DNA of 32,084 nucleotides from Verrucomicrobiia bacterium (GTDB lineage Bacteria > Verrucomicrobiota > Verrucomicrobiia > Verrucomicrobiales > DEV007), in contig JAGRPB010000054.1 of the NCBI GenBank assembly GCA_020439945.1, positions 1-32,084 of the forward strand, read 5' to 3'. Position numbers and translations under genes: made by a program. How positions within the stretch are numbered: position 1 is the first letter of the stretch; the number at the start of each line of letters is the position of its first letter. Positions 16,662-25,849 of this stretch are shown in pieces. The notes below the pieces were generated by a model. The model ran no database searches. It saw only the letters and a list, made by a program, of their open reading frames with translations, and was not told where the DNA came from.

Positions 16662-18014
16662 ATGAAACTCCTGCGAATCTTCCTCTGCCTCCTGATACTC
16701 GGCTGCAGCGCCATCTCGGCTCGGGCCGCCGAGAAAACACCCAACGTCATTCTCATTCTCGCCGACGACATGGCGGTGGGAGATCTGTCCTGTTTCAATG
16801 AGGCCAGCCGCACCCCGAACCTCGATCGTCTCAAGCAGGAAAGCCTCTGGTTTTCGCAGGCTTATTCCGGATCGGCCGTTTGCGCGCCCGCTCGGGCATC
16901 GCTCCTGACTGGCCGCTACCCTCATCGCACCGGGGTGGTGACGCTGAACATGGAGAAATATCCCGAGCTCACCAGCCTGAAACTTGATGAGACGACCTTG
17001 GCCGATCGCTTCCGCGCCGCCAGTTACCGCACCGGGATCATTGGAAAATGGCACCTCGGAACGGGCGAAGCCTTTCACCCGCTGAAACGCGGGTTCGACG
17101 AAGCCGAAGTCTTCATCGGTCACCTCATGGCACCACGCTATTTCCGTTTCCGGCTCGACATCAATGGCACGGAAGAAGAATTCCAGGAAGAAGGCGACTA
17201 CCTGACCACGGAACTGTCTTCACGTGCCGTCGATTTCGTTCGTCGTCATCGCGACGAACCATTCTTTCTTCACCTCGCTCACTACGCGCCACATCGGCCC
17301 ATCGATGCGCCTGCCGATCGGGTGAAACCCTACCTCGATCGAGGCATCCCCGAAGAGACGGCCACCGTCTACGCCATGATCGAAATCATGGACGAAGGCA
17401 TTGGCGAACTGCTCGCCGAACTCGATGCCCTCGGCATCGCGGACAACACCCTCGTCATTTTCGCCAGCGACAATGGTCCTGATCCTCTCGTTGAGGAACG
17501 GTTCAATCTCGATCTCCGCGGCACCAAGTACACCGTTCACGAAGGTGGCATCCGCGTCCCATTCATGGTTCGCTGGCCCGGAAAGATCGAGGCGGGCGAG
17601 AGCGACGCGCCGATTCACTTCGCCGATGTTCTCCCGACCCTGATCGACCTTTGCGATCTTCCTTTTCCCGAAAACCGCAAAGCGCTGCCGCTCGATGGCG
17701 TCAGCTTCCGCTCCGTCCTCGAAGGTGGAAAGTTCTTCGCTCCCGCGCATCGTTTCTGGCAGTGGAATCGCCACGTCCCGCTCTATTCCCACAACGCCGC
17801 CATGCGCGACGGCCGCTGGAAACTGGTGCGTCCATTCGTGACCAAAAACCTGCCGGACGGACCTTCCGACCTGCCGCCAATGCTCTTCGACCTGGAAGCC
17901 GACCCCATCGAAGCGACTGATCTCGCCACCGAACAAGCCGAGCGCGTCAAAGCGATGAACGCGGCACTCGATGCCTGGAGTCAGGAAGTCGAACGCGATC
18001 GACTGCGGAAGTGA
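16662..18014 (+). CDS. secreted sulfatase, arylsulfatase A-like
   Basis: The ATG at 16662 (MKLLRIFLCLLILGCSAISA) opens with a signal peptide; 450 residues. LGC at 13-15 is a weak lipobox, but the RAAEK cleavage site further on is more likely. ADD at 35-37, formylglycine site CAPAR at 74-78 followed by ASLLTGRYPHRTG, GKWHLGTGEAF (Lys/His of the sulfate pocket), and FASDNGPDP as second metal site. The order is that of arylsulfatase A/GALNS-type enzymes, which hydrolyse sulfate esters on sugars. It follows the iduronate-2-sulfatase-like gene by 70 bases on the same strand, so the two probably work on one substrate. Confidence 0.95.
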   Translation: MKLLRIFLCLLILGCSAISARAAEKTPNVILILADDMAVGDLSCFNEASRTPNLDRLKQESLWFSQAYSGSAVCAPARASLLTGRYPHRTGVVTLNMEKYPELTSLKLDETTLADRFRAASYRTGIIGKWHLGTGEAFHPLKRGFDEAEVFIGHLMAPRYFRFRLDINGTEEEFQEEGDYLTTELSSRAVDFVRRHRDEPFFLHLAHYAPHRPIDAPADRVKPYLDRGIPEETATVYAMIEIMDEGIGELLAELDALGIADNTLVIFASDNGPDPLVEERFNLDLRGTKYTVHEGGIRVPFMVRWPGKIEAGESDAPIHFADVLPTLIDLCDLPFPENRKALPLDGVSFRSVLEGGKFFAPAHRFWQWNRHVPLYSHNAAMRDGRWKLVRPFVTKNLPDGPSDLPPMLFDLEADPIEATDLATEQAERVKAMNAALDAWSQEVERDRLRK

Positions 18015-18029
18015 TCTTCCCGCGATCCA

Positions 18030-18059
18030 ACAGAGTTGGATGACGGATCCTACCCTGTT
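18030..18059. repeat. 30-base palindromic element, copy 2 of 3
   Basis: ACAGAGTT, 13 bases, TACCCTGTT, with an inner GGAT/ATCC pairing around GACGG. It sits 15 bases beyond the stop of one sulfatase and 30 bases beyond the stop of the convergent Pycsar-type gene. The overlapping ATCCAAC-AGA-GTTGGAT (about 18025-18041) is a second possible hairpin. Two of its outer positions differ from copies 1 and 3. Confidence 0.5.
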
Positions 18060-18088
18060 TGATCAGCTGTTTTCGAGAAAGCCGACAA

Positions 18089-19360
18089 TCAAAATGCCCG
18101 CTGCACCAGTGCGACGACGAACGCGGCGATAATGCCGACGACGAAGATCAGCAGGGACGCCCGGATGCGCCGGTATTTCGGTTTCAGGACCCGGCCGAGA
18201 TAATAGAGGTCCCGGATCATGGACGAGTAGAGATAACCGGAGTCGTTCAGCATTTGCAGCATTCCCCACTCGAAGTCGCGATAGTGCATGCTGTGGAAAT
18301 TGCCGAAGTAGAGCAGGTTGCCGCTCTTGTTGCGGATTTCCTCTTCTGAAAACTCACCGTGAGACTTCTCGGGAATGATGGACAGGACGGCGTAAAACAT
18401 CGAGCAAGCTGATGAAATCCCGAGAATCAGGGCCGGCAAAAATCCGGGAAACGCACCTACCGCACGATCTCCGATGATGCCGCCCACGATGAGTGATAGG
18501 ATGATGGAATTCACCGAGATCATGATGCCCGCCTTGCGGTCGACCATCATGTTCAGAGAGTAATGGTTTTTCATGGCTGTCCGAAAAAGGGTCTGGATGC
18601 CACGCGGATCCCGCCCTTGCTGGGTAGCGAGATTCTTCTTCAGCTCTTTCAGTTCCTCGTCGCTGATCTCAAGTTCGCGCTTCAGGAGCACGTCCTGCTG
18701 TTTTTCCAGTTTCTTCCGGTCCTTCTGAAGATGGAGGATGAGTTTCTGCTTTTTCGGTTCGAATTCCGTCCTCGCAAATTCAGTGAAATACTGATGATTG
18801 GTTAGAATATCGATCACGGTGTCATACCACGAACTGCGATCGATCGCCTCAATACTGGTCAGCAGGACTTCCTCATAAAGCAGCTTGAGATCTTCCTTGG
18901 CATTCTCGCCTCCGAGGCAGGAGTAGATGGCATCGACGAGGATTTTTCCCAACTGAGTGCGTTCGCAATCCTGGAAGATGGCCGTGCGAATCACGTCCTG
19001 AACCTGCTTGATTCGCGCGGGCGGATATTGAACGGAGGCAAGGAATTCTCCAGCGATACGCACGCTTTCTTCGAGGCAATAGCGGCTGATCGGGACCGCC
19101 GGATCACGATCCTCGTCGGCGGGCGGTTTCTGGTAACCGGTATTCACCAGCCAAGCGGCCAATCGCACGATTTCGGCGTCTTCGTCCGAAAGCGTTTCGT
19201 GTTCGAGAATGGAATTCAGGTCCCGGACAACCTGGTGGGTACGCCGGATGTCATGAAAGACCATCTTTTCCGGATTCCCGTGGGCAATGAGTCGCGTGGC
19301 GAACAGTTCGGCCTGTTCGACGACGTCGCGGGTTCCGTCCGAAGATTTCTGCGGTTCCAT
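18089..19360 (-). CDS. Pycsar-type membrane effector (DUF5706/Pycsar-TM) with degenerate N-terminal HD-like domain
   Basis: A 423-residue protein. The C-terminal part has the signature of Pycsar-TM effectors: NHYSLNMMVDRKAGIMISVN then two helices (about 279-297 and 305-329), a cytoplasmic stretch (SGNLLYFGNFHSMHYRDFEW), and a final helix at 402-420. Residues 205-245 form a charged coiled coil (QKLILHLQKDRKKLEKQQ). Residues 15-200 resemble the HD domain often fused to these effectors, but the metal ligands appear lost: FHDIRRTHQVV (35-45) where YHNLxHTxxVV is expected, AAWLVNTGY (68-76) where AAWFHDxGY is expected, and VDAIYSCLG (142-150) for DADLSxLG. In known Pycsar systems a cyclic-CMP/UMP signal triggers membrane damage in infected cells. 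No cyclase gene is present nearby. Family assignment is from motif recall. Confidence 0.8.
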   Translation of the reverse strand: MEPQKSSDGTRDVVEQAELFATRLIAHGNPEKMVFHDIRRTHQVVRDLNSILEHETLSDEDAEIVRLAAWLVNTGYQKPPADEDRDPAVPISRYCLEESVRIAGEFLASVQYPPARIKQVQDVIRTAIFQDCERTQLGKILVDAIYSCLGGENAKEDLKLLYEEVLLTSIEAIDRSSWYDTVIDILTNHQYFTEFARTEFEPKKQKLILHLQKDRKKLEKQQDVLLKRELEISDEELKELKKNLATQQGRDPRGIQTLFRTAMKNHYSLNMMVDRKAGIMISVNSIILSLIVGGIIGDRAVGAFPGFLPALILGISSACSMFYAVLSIIPEKSHGEFSEEEIRNKSGNLLYFGNFHSMHYRDFEWGMLQMLNDSGYLYSSMIRDLYYLGRVLKPKYRRIRASLLIFVVGIIAAFVVALVQRAF

Positions 19361-19539
19361 AAATGAAAGTTCGGTTCAACCAGCGCAAGGCATGCGCAAA
19401 TCACATTCGCATTCTGAAGAGTGAGCAATCCGGATGCAATTCCAGAAACAAAATGGCATGGAGCCCGGCATTGGCTGGATCAGGGTCCGGAAGCCGCTTT
19501 ACCCAGCCCATCGCTCGTGGCAGAAAGAGGATCTCCCCG

Positions 19540-20913
19540 ATGCTCCCATTCCATACTTTTCGCCTTCGCCCGTTTGCCGCGCTCCTCGCAATCATTCCGC
19601 TCGCCGTGGAATTCGCCGTGGCGAGTCCGCCCAATATCCTGCTGATCGTCGCCGATGATCTCGGTTACGCCGATCTGGGTTGCTACGGGAGCGAGATCAA
19701 TGAGACGCCGCACATCAATGCGCTGGCCGCCACGGGATTACGGTTCACCGATTTTCACTCCGCCGGTCCGATGTGCACGCCGACTCGCGCGGCCACGCTG
19801 ACAGGGAAATACCAGCAGCGGTTTGGGCCGCAGTTCGACGGAGCCCTTTCGGGAAAAAACCAGAGAGAGGAAGGGCTGCCACATGGCGCCGTGACCATCG
19901 CGGAAGTCCTGAAAGAAAAGGGCTACGCCACGGCTTGCTTCGGCAAATGGCACCTCGGCTACCAACCTCCGTTTCTCCCTCCCAACCAAGGTTTTGACGA
20001 ATTCCGAGGATTGGCGTCGGGCGATGGCGACTACCACACTCACATCGATCGCAGCGGAAACGAGGACTGGTGGCACGGCAACGAAATCGACATGGAGAGC
20101 GGCTACACCACCGATCTCCTGACCGACTACAGCATCGATTTCATCGAGCGATGCCAAAAAGAGGAAACGCCCTTTTTCCTCTACCTGCCTCACCTCGCCA
20201 TTCACTTTCCCTGGCAGGGCCCCAACGATCCACCGCATCGTCAAAAAGGCACCGACTATGGCAACGACAAGTGGGGCATCATTCCCGATCCCGGAAATGT
20301 CGCTCCGCATGTGAAAGCGATGGTCGAGGCACTCGATGCGAGCGTCGGCAGACTGATCGACCTGCTGGAGCGCCGCGACCTTCGAGACAATACCCTCGTT
20401 ATTTTCACCTCAGACAACGGCGGCTACCTGACCTACGGGAAAAACTTCAAACACATCTCCAGCAACGGACCATTTCACGGGCAGAAGGCACAGATCTACG
20501 AAGGCGGCCATCGTGTTCCCACGATCGTTTCCTGGCCGGGCCGGATCGAACCGGCCGAGACTGATACGCTAAGCCACTCCACCGATCTCTTTCCCACCAT
20601 CGCTGCTGTTGCCGGAATCGAGACAGACGCTCTCGCTCTCGACGGCGCCGATCTCGGACCGTTGTTGTTCCACGGCGACGCGCTTCCCGACCGCACCCTG
20701 TTTTGGCGCATGAAATCACTCCGCGCCGTGCGTCGAGGACCGTGGAAACTCTGTGCCGAGGGCAAAAAGGTAGAGTTGTTCCGGCTCGATACCGATCCCG
20801 GCGAACAGATCGACCTTTCCGCCGAGGAACCCGACCAACTCCGCGAACTCCAAGCCGCCTGGGAAGCCTGGAACCGCGACGTCAACGAATCCGCCAAGAC
20901 TTTTGCCAAATGA
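19540..20913 (+). CDS. secreted sulfatase, arylsulfatase-like
   Basis: The ATG at 19540 has a good ribosome site (GAGG at 19527-19530, nine bases before) and opens with a signal peptide (MLPFHTFRLRPFAALLAIIP, then FAVAS); 457 residues. The frame extends to 19363 but those 59 residues look non-coding. ADD at 38-40, formylglycine site CTPTR at 79-83 followed by AATLTGKYQQRFG, FGKWHLGYQPPF, and FTSDNGGYLTYGKNF as the second metal site. Typical type I arylsulfatase family member; sulfated sugar substrate unknown. Its TGA overlaps the ATG of the next sulfatase gene (ATGA), so the pair is translationally coupled. It diverges from the Pycsar-type gene across 179 bases. Confidence 0.95.
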   Translation: MLPFHTFRLRPFAALLAIIPLAVEFAVASPPNILLIVADDLGYADLGCYGSEINETPHINALAATGLRFTDFHSAGPMCTPTRAATLTGKYQQRFGPQFDGALSGKNQREEGLPHGAVTIAEVLKEKGYATACFGKWHLGYQPPFLPPNQGFDEFRGLASGDGDYHTHIDRSGNEDWWHGNEIDMESGYTTDLLTDYSIDFIERCQKEETPFFLYLPHLAIHFPWQGPNDPPHRQKGTDYGNDKWGIIPDPGNVAPHVKAMVEALDASVGRLIDLLERRDLRDNTLVIFTSDNGGYLTYGKNFKHISSNGPFHGQKAQIYEGGHRVPTIVSWPGRIEPAETDTLSHSTDLFPTIAAVAGIETDALALDGADLGPLLFHGDALPDRTLFWRMKSLRAVRRGPWKLCAEGKKVELFRLDTDPGEQIDLSAEEPDQLRELQAAWEAWNRDVNESAKTFAK

Positions 20914-23363
20914 AGAAACTCCTCCCTTTCCTACTTCTCATCACTCTCCTCTCCTCCGCGCCTCAGCGTCTCAGCGCGACCGATTCTCCCCCCAACATCA
21001 TCTTCCTTCTCGCCGATGATCTCGGTTATGGCGACTTGGGCTGCTACGGCCAGGAGTTGATCGAAACGCCCCATCTCGATCGTCTCGCCGCAGAAGGCAT
21101 TCGATTTACCCAGGCCTACGCAGGCGGCCCCGTCTGCACTTCGTCGCGAAGCGTGCTGATGTCCGGGCTCCACAACGGCCACACACCGGCGCGTGACAAC
21201 GTGCCGCATTACCCGACCTATTTCGACGACGAAGACGTCACCGTGGCTGAAGTCCTGAAGCAGGCTGGCTACCACACCGGCGGCATCGGCAAGTGGTCGC
21301 TGGGCGATCCGAATACGCCCGGTCGCGCCACCAACCAGGGATTCGATGACTGGTTTGGCTATCTCAACCAGGACCACGCCCACTACTACTGGACCGAGTA
21401 TCTCGATGACAACGAAGGCCGGCGCGAACTGCCCAACAATGCCGTTACCCGCGAACACTACAGCCACGATCTGCTCGCCCAGCACGCCCTGAAATTCATC
21501 CGCCAATCCGCCAAAACGGACGCGCCCTTCTTTTACTATAGTGCCTTCACCTTGCCGCATTTCTCCTCCAAGGATGAAGATCCCGACGGATGGGCGGTTC
21601 CCTCGACCGATCCCTTCACCGATCGTGAGTGGCCGGAAAAAGCGAAAAAATACGCCGCCATGGTCCACCGACTCGACGAGAGCGTCGGTGAAATCGTCGC
21701 CCTCGTTGATGAGCTCGGCCTACGGGAGAACACGCTCATCATTTTCTCCAGTGACAACGGCGGCCACTCCACCGTTTGGAAAAAATTTCACACCTGCGGT
21801 CCGCTGCGCGGCTTCAAGCGCGACCTCACCGAGGGCGGCATCCGCGTTCCCTTCATCGCCCGCTGGCCCGGCACCATTCCCGCCGGATCAGTGTCCGACG
21901 AAGTCATCGGATTCGAGGACATGCTCCCGACTTTTGCCGAACTCGCCGGGACGATCGTTCCGAAAGATCTCAGCATCGACGGGATTTCCGTGACCTCGGC
22001 CCTGAAAAACGAACCGATGGCAAAGCAACGCGACTTTCTGTATCGCGACTACGGACACTGCCGACGCTACTACGACCAGTGTGTCCGACTCGGCGATTGG
22101 AAAGGCATCCGGCTTGGCAAGGACGGCGGAAAAATCCAGCTCTACGATCTCTCAAAAGACATCGGCGAAACGAGCGATTTGGCCGCGACGCATCCCGAAG
22201 TCGTTTCGGAAATCGCGAACATCATGGACACCGCCGTCACTCCCAATGCCCGCTACCCGATTGGCGAGATCTATCGCGGTGACGCCATCTGGCGGGTCGA
22301 GAACTATCACCCCTCACGGTCCAAACTTCCGCCCCTGACTCAGCCCGGAGAAGGCGCCTGGGAAAGCGCCGAGTTTCTTTTCAATCCGGAAGAAGCCCCC
22401 ACACCGAGTTGTCATTCCTCGACCCTCGTCGAGCTGCCCGACGGACAACTCGCCGCCGCGTGGTTCGGCGGCACCAGCGAACCTGACATCGACAATTCCA
22501 TCTGGTTCACACGCCGAGTCGAAGAGAAATGGCTGCCTCCCGTCGCCGTGGTCGATGGTACCGAAGGCGAAGACTCCGACCATCGCACCGGTAATCCCGT
22601 GCTTTTCCAGACGACGGAAGGACCTCTCCTACTCTTTTACAAAGTGGTTCCCCACGAACCCAATCGCGCGAGTTCCTGGTGGGGCATGATGACCCGCTCC
22701 GACGATGGCGGAAAAACCTGGGCCGAACCTTGGAAGCTCGGAGAAAACGAAAAGCTCGGTTCCAGTCCGCACCTGATCGGACCGGTGAAAAACAAGGCAA
22801 TCCAGCTCGCGGACGGTGCCATCCTCTGCCCCAGCAGCACCGAGCACGACGGCTGGAGGGTTCATTTTGAGATCACCCGCGACCTTGGCAAAACCTGGGA
22901 AGTCATCGGACCAATCAACGACGCGTCGAACTTCAACGCCATCCAGCCGAGTCTCCTGTTTCACTCCGATCAACGCTGGCAGGTGCTATGCCGGTCGAAA
23001 GAGAGCGTCGTCGCCCAGGCCTGGTCCGAAGACGGCGGGAAAACCTGGGGACCGTTCACTGCCACCTCCTTGCCCAATCCGAACTCCGGCACCGACGCCA
23101 TCACCCTCGCCGACGGACGGCATCTCATCATTTACAACCACACCCTCAAGCGCGCCCCCTTTCCCGCCAATCGCCAGATGCTCAATATCGCAATCTCCGA
23201 AGATGGAAAAAAGTGGACGCCGGTGATGACGCTGGAAAAAGAAGAACGGAGCGAGTTTTCCTATCCCTACGTCATCCAGACTCGCGATGGAAAAGTTCAC
23301 TTCACCTGGACCTGGAAACGCAAGACCATCCGCCACGCCGTCATCGATCCGGGAAAACTTTGA
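20910..23363 (+). CDS. sulfatase-sialidase fusion protein, secreted
   Basis: From the overlapping ATG at 20910 (MKKLLPFLLLITLLSSAPQR) the protein is 817 residues, far longer than a plain sulfatase. Residues 25-480 are a sulfatase: ADD at 35-37, CTSSR at 76-80 followed by SVLMSG, GKWSLGDP, FSSDNGGHSTVWKKF. The formylglycine motif has Ser where the consensus C-x-P-x-R has Pro. Residues about 500-815 are a sialidase/BNR-type beta-propeller: PSCHSSTLVELPDGQLAAAW and Asp-box-like repeats (SDDGGKTW, TRDLGKTW, SEDGGKTW, SEDGKKW), ending KTIRHAVID. The second half could remove a terminal acidic sugar or only bind glycan. No stop or frameshift separates the parts. Coupled to the preceding sulfatase and followed by a pectic-acid lyase gene. 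Confidence 0.93.
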   Translation: MKKLLPFLLLITLLSSAPQRLSATDSPPNIIFLLADDLGYGDLGCYGQELIETPHLDRLAAEGIRFTQAYAGGPVCTSSRSVLMSGLHNGHTPARDNVPHYPTYFDDEDVTVAEVLKQAGYHTGGIGKWSLGDPNTPGRATNQGFDDWFGYLNQDHAHYYWTEYLDDNEGRRELPNNAVTREHYSHDLLAQHALKFIRQSAKTDAPFFYYSAFTLPHFSSKDEDPDGWAVPSTDPFTDREWPEKAKKYAAMVHRLDESVGEIVALVDELGLRENTLIIFSSDNGGHSTVWKKFHTCGPLRGFKRDLTEGGIRVPFIARWPGTIPAGSVSDEVIGFEDMLPTFAELAGTIVPKDLSIDGISVTSALKNEPMAKQRDFLYRDYGHCRRYYDQCVRLGDWKGIRLGKDGGKIQLYDLSKDIGETSDLAATHPEVVSEIANIMDTAVTPNARYPIGEIYRGDAIWRVENYHPSRSKLPPLTQPGEGAWESAEFLFNPEEAPTPSCHSSTLVELPDGQLAAAWFGGTSEPDIDNSIWFTRRVEEKWLPPVAVVDGTEGEDSDHRTGNPVLFQTTEGPLLLFYKVVPHEPNRASSWWGMMTRSDDGGKTWAEPWKLGENEKLGSSPHLIGPVKNKAIQLADGAILCPSSTEHDGWRVHFEITRDLGKTWEVIGPINDASNFNAIQPSLLFHSDQRWQVLCRSKESVVAQAWSEDGGKTWGPFTATSLPNPNSGTDAITLADGRHLIIYNHTLKRAPFPANRQMLNIAISEDGKKWTPVMTLEKEERSEFSYPYVIQTRDGKVHFTWTWKRKTIRHAVIDPGKL

Positions 23364-23448
23364 CTCCCTCCATTTCTTGGATGGCCACCATCGAGCGGTT
23401 CCTGATACGGTTCGCCCGAACTTTCAAATTCAGAACATCGATCGCTCC

Positions 23449-25011
23449 ATGAAATCACTCTCGGAAGCCCAACGTTTTGTTCGTTGTTTGAGAATCGAGG
23501 TTTTCCTGTTCGCGTGCCTGTTTGCCGGGCTCAGTCAAGCGGCTGAACCCACCCGCAATGCGGTCGAATCGTCCTTGGAAAAAGCGATCAGATTCTATCG
23601 TGACGAGGTGGCCAATCAGGGTGGCTATGTCTATCGCTATAGTTCGGATCTTACCCTGCGCGAGGCGGAAGGGCTTCCCGACGAGAACACGATCTGGATT
23701 CAGCCTCCCGGCACTCCGGCGGTTGGAGAAGCCTTTCTCGACGCCTACGAAGCCACGAAAGAACCCGCCTTCGCCCGCGCGGCTCTGGACGCAGCCGAAG
23801 CCTTGGTAAAAACCCAGCTTCAATCCGGTGGCTGGTACTATCACGGCCATTTCGATCCGGAAACACGAAGGGAGTTTTTCTATCGGCGGACGCTTGCCGG
23901 GGAACTCGTTCCGGATCCGACTCCGGCAGCTGATCGCCAGGCCCCGAACGGTTGGGAACTGTGGCGACAGGGCGATTACCGAGGGCGAAATCAGACCATC
24001 CTCGACGACGACGTCACCCAGTCGGCCCTCCGCTTCCTGATGCGCTTCGATCAGCTGGAGGGTTTCCGCAACGAGGCCGTCCACGACGCGGTCACTCACG
24101 GGCTCGACGCCCTGGTCAAAGCGCAATATCCGAATGGAGGCTGGAGCGCCAACTTCGATCGTTTCCCCGATGTCTCACCCAGTGCCGAAACTTACACGGT
24201 GCTCCCGGCGTCCTACCCTGAGACCTGGTCACGCACCTGGCCGAAGGCCTATGACGGCCCCTACGTCACCAACGACAATCTGATGGCCAACGTCATCGCC
24301 ACGCTCATTCGGGCGGTGGAAACCTACGGCGATCGCGAACCCAGCTACCGACGCTCCCTGCTCGCGGCCGGTGACTTTCTGATCCGCGCCCAGATGCCCG
24401 ACCCCCAACCCGCCTGGGCGCAACACTACAATCGGGACATGCAGCCGACCTGGGATCGGGCCTTCGAACCGCCGGCGATCAGCGGACGCGAATCCCAGGA
24501 AATCCTGGCCGCGCTTGTGGATCTTTCCCGGACCACTGGCGAAACGCGCTTTCTCGAACCACTTCCCCGTGCCATCGCCTACCTGAAGAAATCGCGGCTC
24601 ACGAATGGCAAACTCGCCCGCTTCTACGAGCTGGAAACAAACCGGCCGCTTTTCTTCACCCGCGGTCCCGGCGGCAAGGGCTGGGAAATCACCTACCAGA
24701 CCGACCGGCTCGCGAGCAACTATGGCTGGGAATGGGAAAGCCGGCTCGAAGCGATCGAAGCCGAGGCTCAACGAGTCCGGGACAGGTCACCGGAGGCGCC
24801 ACTGTCCCCGACCGAGCGCGCCGAATTGACGAATCGGGTGACGGCGATCCTGAGTTCCCAGGACGATCGCGGCGCCTGGACGTCGCCCGGCACGATTCGC
24901 GACGCGGATGGCAGGAAAGTCGAGCCAGTCGGCGGGATCATCGAATCCGCCACCTTCATCGAGAATGTGAAAACCCTTTCCGATTGGCTCGTGGTAGCCA
25001 AACAGCCCTGA
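23449..25011 (+). CDS. pectic-acid lyase (PL10-like) secreted protein
   Basis: The ATG at 23449 opens with a signal peptide of the form FLFACLFAGLSQAAEP; 520 residues. The body shows repeated alpha-toroid helices with pectic-lyase landmarks: TQLQSGGWYYHGHFD, KAQYPNGGWSANFDRFPD, VTNDNLMANVIATLI, and RAQMPDPQPAWAQHYNRDMQ followed by RAFEPPAISGRES. These match the pectate lyase family Pec_lyase/PL10, which splits polygalacturonate by beta-elimination. Close relatives in PVC bacteria may act on other uronans, so pectate specificity is inference. It follows the sulfatase-sialidase gene by 85 bases on the same strand and its stop is one base from that of the convergent membrane-protein gene. Length is in the normal range for the family with a C-terminal extension. 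Confidence 0.9.
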   Translation: MKSLSEAQRFVRCLRIEVFLFACLFAGLSQAAEPTRNAVESSLEKAIRFYRDEVANQGGYVYRYSSDLTLREAEGLPDENTIWIQPPGTPAVGEAFLDAYEATKEPAFARAALDAAEALVKTQLQSGGWYYHGHFDPETRREFFYRRTLAGELVPDPTPAADRQAPNGWELWRQGDYRGRNQTILDDDVTQSALRFLMRFDQLEGFRNEAVHDAVTHGLDALVKAQYPNGGWSANFDRFPDVSPSAETYTVLPASYPETWSRTWPKAYDGPYVTNDNLMANVIATLIRAVETYGDREPSYRRSLLAAGDFLIRAQMPDPQPAWAQHYNRDMQPTWDRAFEPPAISGRESQEILAALVDLSRTTGETRFLEPLPRAIAYLKKSRLTNGKLARFYELETNRPLFFTRGPGGKGWEITYQTDRLASNYGWEWESRLEAIEAEAQRVRDRSPEAPLSPTERAELTNRVTAILSSQDDRGAWTSPGTIRDADGRKVEPVGGIIESATFIENVKTLSDWLVVAKQP

Positions 25012-25012
25012 G

Positions 25013-25744
25013 CTACTTCCGCTTGAAGGTGATCTCGTCCTGACCGACCACGGTGCCGTCTTCGGAGCCTTCGAAGTGCCGGATCGCCGACCACTCGTCC
25101 TCGGTCACCTTGATCACGCGACGGAAAGCGTCCGTGATCGGTTTGAATTGCCGTTTCCCGGAAAGTCGGATTCGACCAATCGCCCCACCGGCGCTGTCCC
25201 ATTGCTGCAGGTAGCCCTGTTTTTCCAGGACGAATCGCATGCTGACCGCGAAGGGCAGCCCGAACACCGACCGGACCACATACACCTCCGCCGAACCCGG
25301 CTCCAGATCGGTGTAGACTCCCTGGAATTTGACCAGTGCGCCGAGCACTCCCGCCTGTTCGCCACCAATCCGTTCACTGAGGTAGTGGTTGATCTCCTCC
25401 TCGGTGAGCGTGATCTCGGTCGGATCGCCCTCTTCCGCCACGAGTACTGCCTGCACTTCGGACAGCAGATTGCGCGGTTTTTCCGTCACGATCTCCGCCG
25501 GGTAACCCTTGATTTGCTTGAGCTTTTTCGGCATCAGCATCATCGCGATGAGCCCCGCCAGGCCGAGAGCGATGATGAGGAGAAACACCGTCATCGGTGA
25601 AAAACCCGAATCCACCGGACCATGCACAGGACGGCGATGACGCGGCGGGGTGGCTCCGGCACGGCGGACCGTTTTGCGGGCGACTTTGCGCCGGGGAGCG
25701 GCGTGGCGCTTGCGGGGGGCGTCTCCTCCGAGATGGGGTTTCAT
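25013..25744 (-). CDS. single-pass membrane protein with Arg-rich N-terminal tail, unknown function
   Basis: A 243-residue protein I do not recognise. The first 48 residues are very rich in Arg, Lys, His and Pro (KRHAAPRRKVARKTVRRAGA), then one transmembrane helix (about 51-72, MTVFLLIIALGLAGLIAMML), then a 170-residue domain with alternating strands (AEVYVVRSVFGLPFAVSMRF, IGRIRLSGKRQFKPI). By the positive-inside rule the basic tail is cytoplasmic and the domain periplasmic. The basic tail could bind nucleic acid, membrane lipid or a polyanion. A shorter form could start at the Met at 25594, just before the helix. It is convergent with the lyase gene. The base composition is like that of its neighbours. 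Confidence 0.75.
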   Translation of the reverse strand: MKPHLGGDAPRKRHAAPRRKVARKTVRRAGATPPRHRRPVHGPVDSGFSPMTVFLLIIALGLAGLIAMMLMPKKLKQIKGYPAEIVTEKPRNLLSEVQAVLVAEEGDPTEITLTEEEINHYLSERIGGEQAGVLGALVKFQGVYTDLEPGSAEVYVVRSVFGLPFAVSMRFVLEKQGYLQQWDSAGGAIGRIRLSGKRQFKPITDAFRRVIKVTEDEWSAIRHFEGSEDGTVVGQDEITFKRK

Positions 25745-25849
25745 GGTGCGTTTGCGTCTGATCTGGTTCGGTAAAATAGAGCCTGTCTCCCGGACTATTG
25801 CGGTATTTCTTCGCCCGGGCCAGAAAACTTTCGTCGCCGGCCCGGCGGT

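Noticed and set aside
16662..18014. Lipoprotein reading of the fourth sulfatase (LGC at 13-15)
   Set aside because: Leu at the -2 position is unusual and a signal peptidase I site follows at RAA; left as a minor alternative.
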